Assembly: GCA_903824495.1 (NCBI GenBank)
Contig: CAIJXB010000060.1
Span: 1-64,000, forward strand
Length of the DNA stretch: 64,000 nucleotides
Reading direction: 5' to 3'
Source of the DNA: an uncultured Chlamydiae bacterium
GTDB lineage: Bacteria; Chlamydiota; Chlamydiia; Chlamydiales; Rhabdochlamydiaceae
Positions 54,432 to 62,670 of this stretch are shown here, one piece after another. Within the stretch, counting starts at the first letter, position 1. Each line of letters opens with the position of its first letter. The notes beneath the pieces are model-generated. The model had not been told where the DNA came from, did not search any database, and was given only the letters and a program-made list of their open reading frames with translations. Position numbers and translations under genes: made by a program.

Positions 54432-55985
54432 ATGAAAAGGATTAATATGAGAAAAATAAGAGAAGTATTGCGTTTGAAGTTTGATGCCGTACGGCGTTCT
54501 GATGAGAAAATTGCGCAAACTGTAGGGATCGGAGAAACTACGGTAAGACAATATTTGAGTCGGGCAAAAGCCGCTGGATTAGCGTGGCCTTTGCCTGAAA
54601 ATCTATGTGACAAAAATCTAGAAGAACTTCTTTACCCTCCTATACAGAAACAACGTTTTGATGAATATGACTTACCGAATTTTGAGTACATACATAAAGA
54701 GCTCAAAAGGAAGGGAGTAACCCTTTTCTTGCTCTGGGAAGAATACAAAGAATCACATAGCAATTATTGCTGTTACAGCCGGTTGTGTCAGTTATACAAA
54801 GGATGGTGTGCTACCGGCGACACTTGGATGATACAGACCCATAAGGCCGGAGAATCTACTTTTATAGATTGGGCAGGTCTTACCATGCCCATCTATAATC
54901 TTGTAGATGGCTCCATCGACTTTGAGGCGCAAATATTTGTATCTGCTCTTGGAGCGAGCTCTTACACGTTTGGTAGGGCTATGAGGAGTCAAAAGGTTCT
55001 GGATTGGTGCAGCGCTCATAAGCATATGAGCGCATTTTATGATGGGGTTTCCGATTATTGGATGCCTGACAACCTCAAGTCCGGAGTGACTAAGTCTGAT
55101 AGGTACGAACCCAATATTCAAGAGACTTACGAGGATATGGCTCGGCATTATCAAGTCGCTATAGTTCCGGCTCGAGTGAGAAGGCCTCAAGATAAGTCTA
55201 AAGTAGAAAGCGCCGTTTATTTAGTAGAGAATCAAGTCCTTGCCCCTTTGCGCGACAGAAAGTTTTTTTCTTTGGAAGAGCTTAATGAAGCCATGAGAGA
55301 ACCTCTTGAAGCAATTAATAAAAAACCTTTCCAAAACATGCCGGGATCTTCCCGCTATTCCCTCTATTTAGAAATAGAGAAGCCAGCATTAAGCCCTCTT
55401 CCGGCCACTGCGTACGAGGTGTTGTATTACGGACGGGAAACTCTCAACCAGGGATACCACATCTTCGTTGAGGGAGTCCCTTATAGCATTCCCTATAAGC
55501 TCGTAGGTAAAAGTATCGAATCACGATATAACGAGCGTACAGTGGAATTTTTCTATAACAGCAAGCAAGTGGCCATTCATCAGAGAAGCTTCAAAACAGG
55601 AACTTCCGTTACAGATCCCAAGCATCAGCCAATCAAACATCAGCGTCATGCGGAATCTACCGATCCTGAAAACATAAAAGAACAGTCCCTCAAAATGGGA
55701 GAGTCTGTATTTGCATGGGTAACCCATGTTCTAGAAGACTCAACTAAAAAAGAAAAGCAACGTCTCAATACGGCTCTTGGAGTTGTGAGGCTTTCAAAAA
55801 CCTATTCGTTTGCGAGGGTGAATGCTGCATGTGCCAGAGGATTGTTTTATAAAAATTTCCTCTTCAAAGGGATAGAAGATATTCTAAAAAGAAACCTGGA
55901 TGGCACGCCTCTACCTATTACAGAAATACTAAAACCGCTACCCCAAAAACACGTCAATGTTCGCGGGCCTGGCTATTACCTATAA
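54432..55985 (+). CDS. istA: IS21 transposase IstA
   Basis: The protein has 517 residues from ATG 54432 (GAGG upstream); ATG 54447, with AAGGA, is an alternative. An N-terminal helix-turn-helix (KIAQTVGIGETTVRQYLSRA) is followed by a DDE integrase core: FIDWAGLTMPI (D), WMPDNLKSGV (D) and RRPQDKSKVESAVYLVE (E). All three acidic residues are present. The C-terminal beta-barrel region follows. Full family length, apparently intact. Confidence 0.93.
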   Translation: MKRINMRKIREVLRLKFDAVRRSDEKIAQTVGIGETTVRQYLSRAKAAGLAWPLPENLCDKNLEELLYPPIQKQRFDEYDLPNFEYIHKELKRKGVTLFLLWEEYKESHSNYCCYSRLCQLYKGWCATGDTWMIQTHKAGESTFIDWAGLTMPIYNLVDGSIDFEAQIFVSALGASSYTFGRAMRSQKVLDWCSAHKHMSAFYDGVSDYWMPDNLKSGVTKSDRYEPNIQETYEDMARHYQVAIVPARVRRPQDKSKVESAVYLVENQVLAPLRDRKFFSLEELNEAMREPLEAINKKPFQNMPGSSRYSLYLEIEKPALSPLPATAYEVLYYGRETLNQGYHIFVEGVPYSIPYKLVGKSIESRYNERTVEFFYNSKQVAIHQRSFKTGTSVTDPKHQPIKHQRHAESTDPENIKEQSLKMGESVFAWVTHVLEDSTKKEKQRLNTALGVVRLSKTYSFARVNAACARGLFYKNFLFKGIEDILKRNLDGTPLPITEILKPLPQKHVNVRGPGYYL

Positions 55986-56007
55986 AAACACAAAAAAGGA
56001 GTTCATT

Positions 56008-56751
56008 ATGATGATCCATCCGGTTATTGAAAGTTTAAAAAGATTACGTCTTAAGGGCGTTATAGAAGCCCTTGAATGCCAGTTAAAAAATCCCGAGAGC
56101 AAAAATCTCCTATTTGAAGAGCGACTTGCTCTTTTGCTCGACAATGAAATAGGGATTAGAGAGCGCAAACAGCTGCAAACCCGGCTAAAAAAAGCCAAAC
56201 TCAAACATCAGGCATATATGCCTGATGTTACGTATGAAGCGGTTCGAAAACTCGACAGAAGTCTTTTCTTGTCATTTGAAAGTTGCCGTTGGATCGATGA
56301 GCACAGAAACATTCTGATTACAGGATTTACAGGGACGGGAAAATCGTACCTGGCAGATGCCCTAGCTCATAATGCCTGTATGAAGGGGTATGTTGTTCGC
56401 AGAGTTCAATGTCCCCGATTTTTCCATGAGTTGATTGCTGCAAAAGCAGATGGTTCCTATTTAAGAATGCAAACGGAGCTAGCAAAGGCGGATCTCTTAA
56501 TAATGGATGATTTATACATCGCTCCATTCAGCGACGAGAACAGAAGAGACCTTCTAGAAATCATGGATGATAGATACAACAAGACCTCCACGATAGTCAC
56601 AAGTCAGCTGCCTATGGAGGACTGGCACGAAGCTTTAGGGGATGCAACTCTAGGCGACGCTATCTTAGATCGTCTCGTTCATAACAGCTATAAGATTGCA
56701 CTGGAAGGACCCTCTAAACGCAAACCACAACCTAAACAAATAGAACAATAG
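56008..56751 (+). CDS. istB: IS21 helper ATPase IstB
   Basis: The protein has 247 residues from ATG 56008, six bases after GGAG. AAA+ ATPase with Walker A ILITGFTGTGKSYLADAL near 106, Walker B KADLLIMDDLY and sensor STIVTSQLPMEDWHEAL. IstB forms filaments that select the target and activate IstA. It lies downstream of istA with a short gap, the normal order. Confidence 0.93.
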   Translation: MMIHPVIESLKRLRLKGVIEALECQLKNPESKNLLFEERLALLLDNEIGIRERKQLQTRLKKAKLKHQAYMPDVTYEAVRKLDRSLFLSFESCRWIDEHRNILITGFTGTGKSYLADALAHNACMKGYVVRRVQCPRFFHELIAAKADGSYLRMQTELAKADLLIMDDLYIAPFSDENRRDLLEIMDDRYNKTSTIVTSQLPMEDWHEALGDATLGDAILDRLVHNSYKIALEGPSKRKPQPKQIEQ

Positions 56752-56760
56752 GAGAATTTT

Positions 56761-57090
56761 ATGAAAAAAACAAATTGGCCAAACACATCGGAGACATACA
56801 GGGAAAATGGCTACTCTGATGAAGTCATCGCAAATATCAAGTGGATGGAATCACAGCATCCCTTTCTAGGGGATTTGTTAGAAGAGTATCGGTACGTGCA
56901 GCCGGACGGTAGTCTGTTCTCTGAACACTCGCTACAGATCATCATCACCTTGTATAATATAAAGAGCATGCTGGAAGCTCAGAAAGACATCACCTGCGAC
57001 ATAGAAGAAAATCTTAAAAAGCTCATTAAATTGAACTTCCAAAGGGATGAGCCGACGGATGATTTTCTTACCGATGATGATGTTTTTTGA
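56761..57090 (+). CDS. IS21 passenger protein of unknown function
   Basis: This 109-residue acidic protein has TAGGAG eight bases before the ATG and lies nine bases after istB. Segments: TYRENGYSDEVIANIKWMES, then HPFLGDLLEEYRYVQPDG, then an acidic tail (DEPTDDFLTDDDVF). It lies inside the IS ends and is coupled to istB. Canonical IS21 elements have only two genes, so it is an accessory gene of this subgroup. Function not recognised. Confidence 0.55.
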   Translation: MKKTNWPNTSETYRENGYSDEVIANIKWMESQHPFLGDLLEEYRYVQPDGSLFSEHSLQIIITLYNIKSMLEAQKDITCDIEENLKKLIKLNFQRDEPTDDFLTDDDVF

Positions 57091-57112
57091 AGAAAATACT
57101 ATGCGTTTTTCA

Positions 57113-57196
57113 CCTCCCCCTAGGGGGAGGCTCCTTACCCCCAATGTTCCATTGGGGGGCTTTGCCCCGTGCCCCAGCAAGGGCTCTCGCCCTTTG
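57113..57196. repeat. Chain of four GC-rich hairpins in the IS21 3' region
   Basis: Four stems follow in 84 bases: the palindrome CCTCCCCCTAGGGGGAGG (57113-57130); CCCCCAATG-TTC-CATTGGGGG (57138-57158); GGGGC-TTT-GCCCC (57156-57168, exclusive with the previous one); and AAGGGC-TCTC-GCCCTT (57179-57194). The stretch is far more GC-rich than its surroundings. It may block read-through transcription or be a structured RNA. Confidence 0.6.
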
Positions 57197-57607
57197 CATA
57201 CCCACGTGACGTAAAGGGATTTCATCGTTTGACTATTGCTTTAAATTTTGCTTTTAAAGCATCATGAGCCACATTCGAGGCTCTTAACAAAAAAGAGAAC
57301 GAAAAGCACAGAAAATAAAACCTAAGAGTTAAAAAAAAGAATAAAGAAAAAAGGAGATTGTGTAGTCAATTATTTACTACCAGCGGATGTTCGTAGAATC
57401 AAGGCGCGGATAGTCGTAGAAACAGAGCGCGGATGTCGTAGAATAGCCAAAAGCAGCTTTTAGCCAACGTTTTCGCGTTTTTTGTTCTTTCTCATCGATC
57501 TGATATAATTGCGAAACAATAAAATCCCTTCTAAAGCCAACAAGGATAACCATATTAATGGTAAAAAAGCTAGGCATTTGTTGAACAAGAGGCTACCTAG
57601 ATTCCCA

Positions 57608-57679
57608 ATGGAAGGGGGTTTATCAATTAATTTTGATAGCATTTATCAGTATTGTAGATCTAAAATAGAGGGTCTTTAG
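57608..57679 (+). pseudogene. Remnant of an RHS toxin tip; 57447-58067 otherwise unrecognised
   Basis: The plus-strand frame reads LSINFDSIYQYCRSKIEGL then stop, matching LSIDESDSIYQSYRSKTTLGL of the RHS protein at about residue 1669; at DNA level 57634-57665 is nearly identical to 51881-51912. It is a leftover of a second RHS C-terminal segment. Elsewhere in this gap I see a 29-codon hydrophobic frame (TTG 57703) and no named gene. Confidence 0.6.
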
Positions 57680-58067
57680 AGCTGTAAAAAGGGGAAAATG
57701 GGTTGAAAAACAAAAAAAAATTAACACCTATTTTGCTAATGGTTATTTCATTCTTGTGTGGGTTTCTTATTGGACACAATTGGCCCTGTTGAAAAAATCA
57801 CGAGAAAAATCCTGTTTTCAGACCTTCTAAAGGGCGATATTCGTGCAGGAACTATCATCATTTCCCTCGTAAGGCTAACAAGAAAGGGTCTGTTTTCGGA
57901 ATAAGTCAAATCGCACGGCCTCTGAAGCTGTCTATTTTAGGCAGTGAATTAGCCATTCGAACCACACAACAACCTCTAGTTTATTAATCACCTTGATCTG
58001 TCGCCAAACACATGCTTTCCGACAGGTTCAAAACTTTCAAAACTTTTTTGTGAAAAATTCACTTTTT

Positions 58068-58108
58068 GTGTGCGAAAAATATTGTCGGATTGATATGGTG
58101 TACGAAAA
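58068..58108. promoter_or_regulatory. Candidate recombination (res-like) site
   Basis: GTGTGCGAAAA (58068-58078) recurs as GTGTACGAAAA (58098-58108), 30 bp apart, just upstream of the serine recombinase gene, with AT-rich inverted tracts (TTTTTTGTGAAAAA near 58045). Resolvases usually bind such sites beside their own gene. Confidence 0.4.
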
Positions 58109-58132
58109 CTTTTAATGAGGGGTTTTTCGTTT

Positions 58133-58729
58133 ATGCTAATTGGATATATGCGTGTTTCTTCAGAGTCCGATCGTCAAAATACCGATTTACAACGCGATGC
58201 TCTTCTTAATGCCGGAGTTGATTCGCGACATCTCTTTGAAGACAGAGCATCGGGAGCTCGTGATGATCGGCTCGGATTGGCTAAAGCCCTTGCTTACGTG
58301 AAGCCAGGTGATGTGCTCATTGTTTGGAAACTGGATCGCTTGGGGAGATCCTTGACCCATCTCATTGAAATCATCAATACGCTCAAAGAAAATCAAGTAG
58401 CGTTTCGCTCTCTCACAGAAGGAATGGACACTGCGACAGCATCCGGCGAGCTGCTTTTTCATATGTTTGGAGCCCTGGCTCAATATGAAAGGGCCTTGAT
58501 TACAGAAAGGGTGAATGCAGGATTGGCAGCGGCACGTCGTCGAGGACGCAGGGGAGGGCGCCCCCTGGCAATTTCTCAAGAAAAGATTACTGTTATCATG
58601 GAATCTTTACGCAAAGGCATGTCCAAATCCGCCGTATGCCGCACTTTCGATGTAAAGCGCTCAACCTTAATCGATACGTTGGCTCGGATGGGCTGGAAAG
58701 GAATAACGTCAATCTCTACCGCCCTTTGA
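58133..58729 (+). CDS. Serine recombinase, resolvase/invertase family
   Basis: The protein has 198 residues from ATG 58133 (MLIGYMRVSSESDRQN, family start); the ATG at 58115 adds six atypical residues. Catalytic serine in YMRVSS, arginine-rich site FEDRASGARDDRLGL, KLDRLGRSLTHL and the helix FGALAQYERALITERV are intact. A C-terminal helix-turn-helix (GMSKSAVCRTFDVKRSTLID) binds the site. It could resolve cointegrates of a lost transposon, invert DNA or resolve plasmid multimers. Confidence 0.92.
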   Translation: MLIGYMRVSSESDRQNTDLQRDALLNAGVDSRHLFEDRASGARDDRLGLAKALAYVKPGDVLIVWKLDRLGRSLTHLIEIINTLKENQVAFRSLTEGMDTATASGELLFHMFGALAQYERALITERVNAGLAAARRRGRRGGRPLAISQEKITVIMESLRKGMSKSAVCRTFDVKRSTLIDTLARMGWKGITSISTAL

Positions 58730-58842
58730 TGCAATATGCCTTTCTATTCTTTCTCGGGATGATGGCCTTACCTAGAGCTCAGGGCCTAAAAAGTTATTTA
58801 AGTGAGTAGAGGAGTCTAGTCGCTTAGCCTCCCCCCTCGTTA

Positions 58843-58875
58843 GAACCCATCGTGCCCTATTAAGGCAATAGGCTC
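58843..58875 (-). ncRNA. Group II intron domain V
   Basis: The 33-nt minus-strand segment starts GAGCCTATTGCC and ends GATGGGTTC. It folds with the GAGC...GTTC terminal stem and the internal bulge expected of domain V, carrying the AGC triad. It is the catalytic heart of the intron and lies just after the ORF stop. Confidence 0.7.
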
Positions 58876-58902
58876 ATGATATACAACATTTACTTGGCAT
58901 CT

Positions 58903-60207
58903 TCAGAACAATCTGTGCACAATCCTTACAGTGGGCATCGGATTCTTCTGAATAAAGGCGTGGAACTGCTCCCAGTTGAAACTCCTCTTCTGGCTGCGCC
59001 TGTTCAGCCATTTAAACATGATCATCCCCCCTTGATACAGGAACTTCTGCACGAATCTCGTATTATGTGAGACCCCATAATACTGAACGTGTCCTCGCAT
59101 TTTACTGCAAAAACTCTTCCAGATATCCTTGAGCGGTCTTCTGTTCCTTTCCTGCTTGATCCATTGCGTTACGTTCCGCAGCTTTGCACTCAGGGTTTTC
59201 CCTCGCGTTTTCAGTTTTGGTATTACCCGCTTCCCTCGCGATCGTCCCCAATATATCGTAAAGCCTAGGAAATCGAAGGTCCCTTGGTTTTCCTTCCTTT
59301 TATCGAAAGGCACCAGCTTTGTCTTTTCCTCATTCAGTTGAAGCTTGAACTTAGCGAGGCGTTTGCCTAGGGCTTCTTTTATTCGCACTGCATCATCTTC
59401 GTATTCGCAGCAGATGACTCCGTCATCTGCATAGCGAAACAAGGCAACCTTGCCTTTACAGTTAGGTTTAACCATTTCTTCGATCCAGAGATCTATAGCA
59501 TAATGAGCGAAGATATTTGCCAGTATAGGGCTGCAAATAGACCCTTGGGGCACTCCCTCTTCACTGACTGTCATCTCTCCTTCTGCTAGTACACCTGCCT
59601 TGAACATTCGATTTATGTATCTCATAAACTTCGGGTCTCTGATCCTCTGCTTGAGAAGATCTTCCAATAAGTGATGATCTATTGTACCAAAGAAATTCTT
59701 CAGATCTATGTCTATGACTGTCTGGATCTCATTATCGTATAGATGCTGCATGAGGACCTTGATCGCCGTGTGACATCCTTTTCCTGGTCTGAACCCGTGA
59801 GAGCATTCTAGGAAACAAGGCTCATATATGCTTTCCAGTACTCTTCGCATCATGCTTTGTACGATCTTATCTTCAAGATTGCTAATTCCAAGAGGTCTTG
59901 TTGCTCCAATCTTTCCTTCCTTCGGAAACAATACTTGCCGTACTGGTCCAGGAATATAAGCCATCTTCTTCATTCTCTCATGGAGAGCCTTGATGTTGTT
60001 ATCCAGATTTCCTGCGTAGGTCTGTTTATCTACACCATCTATCCCTTTCGCTTTGTTACCATCCAGTTGATGGAAGCATTGCTCCAGTGATTCGTGATTA
60101 AATAAGTGCATCAGACTTTCAAATTCTTTGTCCTTATTCTGCTCTGATAGCCAAGCTATCCTGTTCAATACCGTTTCCGTTTTTGATAGGGTCTCTGTCA
60201 TACCCAT
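58903..60207 (-). CDS. ltrA: Group II intron reverse transcriptase/maturase
   Basis: This 434-residue protein has RT blocks RPLGISNLEDKIVQ, CSHGFRPGKGCHTAI, VIDIDLKNFFGTIDH, EGVPQGSICSPILANI and ALFRYADDGVICCEY (YADD near 256). The maturase X domain ends with W-rich helices (HVQYYGVSHNTRFVQKF). No C-terminal HNH endonuclease is present, as in several bacterial classes. It splices and mobilises its own intron. The frame is intact. Confidence 0.95.
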   Translation of the reverse strand: MGMTETLSKTETVLNRIAWLSEQNKDKEFESLMHLFNHESLEQCFHQLDGNKAKGIDGVDKQTYAGNLDNNIKALHERMKKMAYIPGPVRQVLFPKEGKIGATRPLGISNLEDKIVQSMMRRVLESIYEPCFLECSHGFRPGKGCHTAIKVLMQHLYDNEIQTVIDIDLKNFFGTIDHHLLEDLLKQRIRDPKFMRYINRMFKAGVLAEGEMTVSEEGVPQGSICSPILANIFAHYAIDLWIEEMVKPNCKGKVALFRYADDGVICCEYEDDAVRIKEALGKRLAKFKLQLNEEKTKLVPFDKRKENQGTFDFLGFTIYWGRSRGKRVIPKLKTRGKTLSAKLRNVTQWIKQERNRRPLKDIWKSFCSKMRGHVQYYGVSHNTRFVQKFLYQGGMIMFKWLNRRSQKRSFNWEQFHAFIQKNPMPTVRIVHRLF

Positions 60208-60733
60208 AACGTCTCCTTTACTAAGGTCATTATTTACCTAGAGTCCTTCCCTCCACCGACGTTACTCGGCTTCATCAGTACTATGACTCATCTGACTTCC
60301 TTGATAACCGTTTAGCCTCGCTCGCTTGTACACTTGCTGAAACTATACTCCCATACAGAGGGCTACAAGGATCTCCCACGTTCACTTATTAACTTTCATT
60401 ACATGCCATGCTCTATGACCCCGGAGAGACCTCAGACCCTGCCACGATTGGGGTCTGTGGTATTGCCTTCTGGTATCAATACACCATCGGCTCTCTCATC
60501 ATTGAATTTTAACGAGGCTCAATCACTTCACCCTTTCGGATTACGGCCTATATTTTCTCTGTCCTACGCTTAATCTACTTCGTTACCTCCGTATATCCAA
60601 GGACTTGATAAGAGGTGGGTGGGCATCCCTTCCTCTGCTGAACTTACATCAGCTAGTTAATAAGCACCTCGTGGCGCACATTGATTAATTCTCTATGAGT
60701 GCCTATAATTTAATGATTTACATGGGGACCATT

Positions 60734-62383
60734 ATGAATGAAACAATAATCACATGCTCGAATTGCAAAACAGAAATTAAACTTACAGAATCTCTTGCAG
60801 CTCCACTATTGGAAGCCACTCGTCAGCAGTTTTCTCAGCAATTATCTCAAAAAGAAGCCGAAATGAGCAAACGCGAAGGAATCATGCGGGAGCAGCTGGC
60901 CTCCATAGAAAAATCACAAAAAGAGTTGGATCAACAGATCGCCGAAAAAATGAAGGCCGAACGACAAATTATTACAGCCGAAGAAGCCAAAAAAGCTCGA
61001 GAAGCTCTCGCAGATCAAATCTCCAAAGTTGAACAAGAGAAAAGCATAACGGAAGAGATCCTAAAAGATAGGGATGCAAAACTGGCAGAATTTCGAAAAA
61101 ACGAACTTGAATTACGAAAAGCACAGCAAAAACTTCAAGATGACAAAGCTCAGCAAGAACTCGATATGCAACGTGTAATTGATACACAACGAATACAATA
61201 TGAGGAAAAATCAGCCCAAAAAGAAGCTGAAGTGGGCAAACGTGAAGGAATCATACGAGAACAGTTGGCCTCCATAGAAAAATCACAAAAAGAGTTGGAT
61301 CAACAGATCGCCGAAAAAATGAAGGCCGAACGACAAATTATTACAGCCGAAGAAGCTAAAAAAGCTCGAGAAGCTCTCTCAGACCAAATCTTCAAAGCAG
61401 AACAAGAGAAAAGTGCAACAGAAGAGCTCTTAAAAGATAGGGATGCCAAACTGGCGGATTTTCGAAAAAATGAACTTGAATTACGAAAAGCTCAGCAAAA
61501 ACTTCAAGATGACAAAGCTCAGCTAGAACTCGATATGCAGCGTGCTCTGGACGTAGAACGAGACCAAATTCGCACTAAGGCACAAAAAGAAGCCGATGAC
61601 CAGTCTCGTCTTAAAATTGCAGAAAAAGAAAAGACTATCCAGGGATTGCAAGAAAAATTACACGAAGCCTTAAGAAAAGCTGAGCAAGGTTCGCAGCAAC
61701 TTCAAGGAGAAGTTCAAGAGTTAGAGCTCGAATTGCTTTTACAGACAACATTCCCACAAGACACTATTGCCCCCGTACCCAAAGGCGAACATGGAGGGGA
61801 CGTACTGCATCGTGTTCTTGGACCATTCAATCAAGGTTGTGGTACAATCCTGTGGGAGTCAAAACGCACTAAGAATTGGAGTGATACTTGGCTTACAAAA
61901 TTACGAGAAGATCAAAGAGCTGCCAAAGCAGACATTGCTATCATTATGTCACAAGTTCTCCCTAAGGGCATTGAAACTTTTAATATTATCGAAGGCATTT
62001 GGATCGTCGATCCACGGTATTTCATTCCTCTTGCCATAACTCTTCGACAGTCACTTATTGAGTTGTCTTCTGCACGAAACGCAACAGAAGGGCAACAAAC
62101 CAAAATGGCACTAACATACCAATATTTGACTGGACCTCGGTTCAAGCAACGCATTGAGGCTATTGTCGAAAAATTCAGCGACATGCAAGAAGACCTTAAT
62201 AAAGAACGAAAACTGCTGACTCGCCTTTGGGCTAAACGTGAAGCGCAGATTCAAGGCGTTATAGAATCAACTGCTGGGATGTATGGAGACCTCCAGGGAA
62301 TTGCGGGCAAGACTCTTCAAGAAATCGAAGGATTGAACATCCAGATGCTAGAGAACCAAGAAGCTGACGAGTTATTTCAATAA
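60734..62383 (+). CDS. DUF2130 coiled-coil protein with nuclease-like C-terminal domain
   Basis: The protein has 549 residues from ATG 60734, six bases after GGGGA. An N-terminal CxxC (TCSNCKTEIKL) is followed by a coiled coil of about 300 residues containing a tandem duplication of 123 residues. The DUF2130 domain has GEHGGDVLHRVLG and GTILWESKRTKNWSDTWLTK, whose D...ExK spacing fits a PD-(D/E)xK nuclease fold. The function of DUF2130 proteins is unclear; the fold argues for DNA cleavage. The group II intron ends 55 bp upstream. The nuclease-helicase gene follows on the same strand. Confidence 0.75.
   Translation: MNETIITCSNCKTEIKLTESLAAPLLEATRQQFSQQLSQKEAEMSKREGIMREQLASIEKSQKELDQQIAEKMKAERQIITAEEAKKAREALADQISKVEQEKSITEEILKDRDAKLAEFRKNELELRKAQQKLQDDKAQQELDMQRVIDTQRIQYEEKSAQKEAEVGKREGIIREQLASIEKSQKELDQQIAEKMKAERQIITAEEAKKAREALSDQIFKAEQEKSATEELLKDRDAKLADFRKNELELRKAQQKLQDDKAQLELDMQRALDVERDQIRTKAQKEADDQSRLKIAEKEKTIQGLQEKLHEALRKAEQGSQQLQGEVQELELELLLQTTFPQDTIAPVPKGEHGGDVLHRVLGPFNQGCGTILWESKRTKNWSDTWLTKLREDQRAAKADIAIIMSQVLPKGIETFNIIEGIWIVDPRYFIPLAITLRQSLIELSSARNATEGQQTKMALTYQYLTGPRFKQRIEAIVEKFSDMQEDLNKERKLLTRLWAKREAQIQGVIESTAGMYGDLQGIAGKTLQEIEGLNIQMLENQEADELFQ
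60848..61585 (+). repeat. Tandem 369-bp duplication inside the DUF2130 gene
   Basis: 60848-61216 and 61217-61585 are in-frame copies. A stretch starting TTGGATCAACAGATCGCC is identical over about 100 bases in both, so the duplication is recent. It lengthens the coiled coil by 123 residues. Confidence 0.9.
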
Positions 62384-62670
62384 AATGCATCTATTCATTT
62401 TAACATGCAATATGTTGAAATTACGAAAAAACAAGGGGTGATTTGAAATAGAAAAATAACTGCTTCCCTATTTAGAATCACCTCCCTTTTCTTAAGTTTC
62501 TCTTCGCCTCTGAAAAAACAAATTAATTATTCGTATTTACCTAAAACGCCTAAGAATGCACTGTATTCTATATTCTCATAAAGATGTACCAGGATCTTTC
62601 GAAACGGAAGCCTCTTAACTTTGCGATAGATTTAGTGAGTTTTTCAATAAAGGAAAATCGAAATAAGCAT

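Larger units (their letters stand above)
54281..57446 (+). mobile_element. IS21-family insertion sequence
   Basis: Both ends carry inverted copies of an approximately 20-bp motif, ATTCTACGAACATCCGCGC: two copies at the left end (54281-54323) and three at the right (57379-57446). Multiple terminal repeats are usual for IS21. Inside are istA, istB and a third small gene. No target-site duplication is evident from the flanks (GAAAGCTGG and GCCAAAAGC), so the exact ends or the flanks may have changed. Confidence 0.8.
58803..60679 (-). mobile_element. Group II intron
   Basis: On the minus strand the 5' end GTGCGCC starts at 60679, the ORF lies in the middle, and a domain V-like hairpin (58843-58875) and domain VI (about 58806-58840) follow, with a probable 3' end ...CTACTCAC near 58803. 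Length is about 1.88 kb. 60208-60679 is therefore the structured domain I-IV RNA. The ends are assigned by motif, so the 3' boundary may be off by a few bases. Confidence 0.75.

Noticed and set aside
57377..57642. Minus-strand frames right of the IS21 element as a complete small membrane gene.
   Set aside because: They overlap the IS end and the RHS tip remnant and show no start signals; kept only as a possible severed gene piece.
57703..57792. 29-codon frame with a hydrophobic core starting at TTG.
   Set aside because: Too short, rare start codon, and in DNA with clear decay of other genes; could be a signal-peptide remnant.
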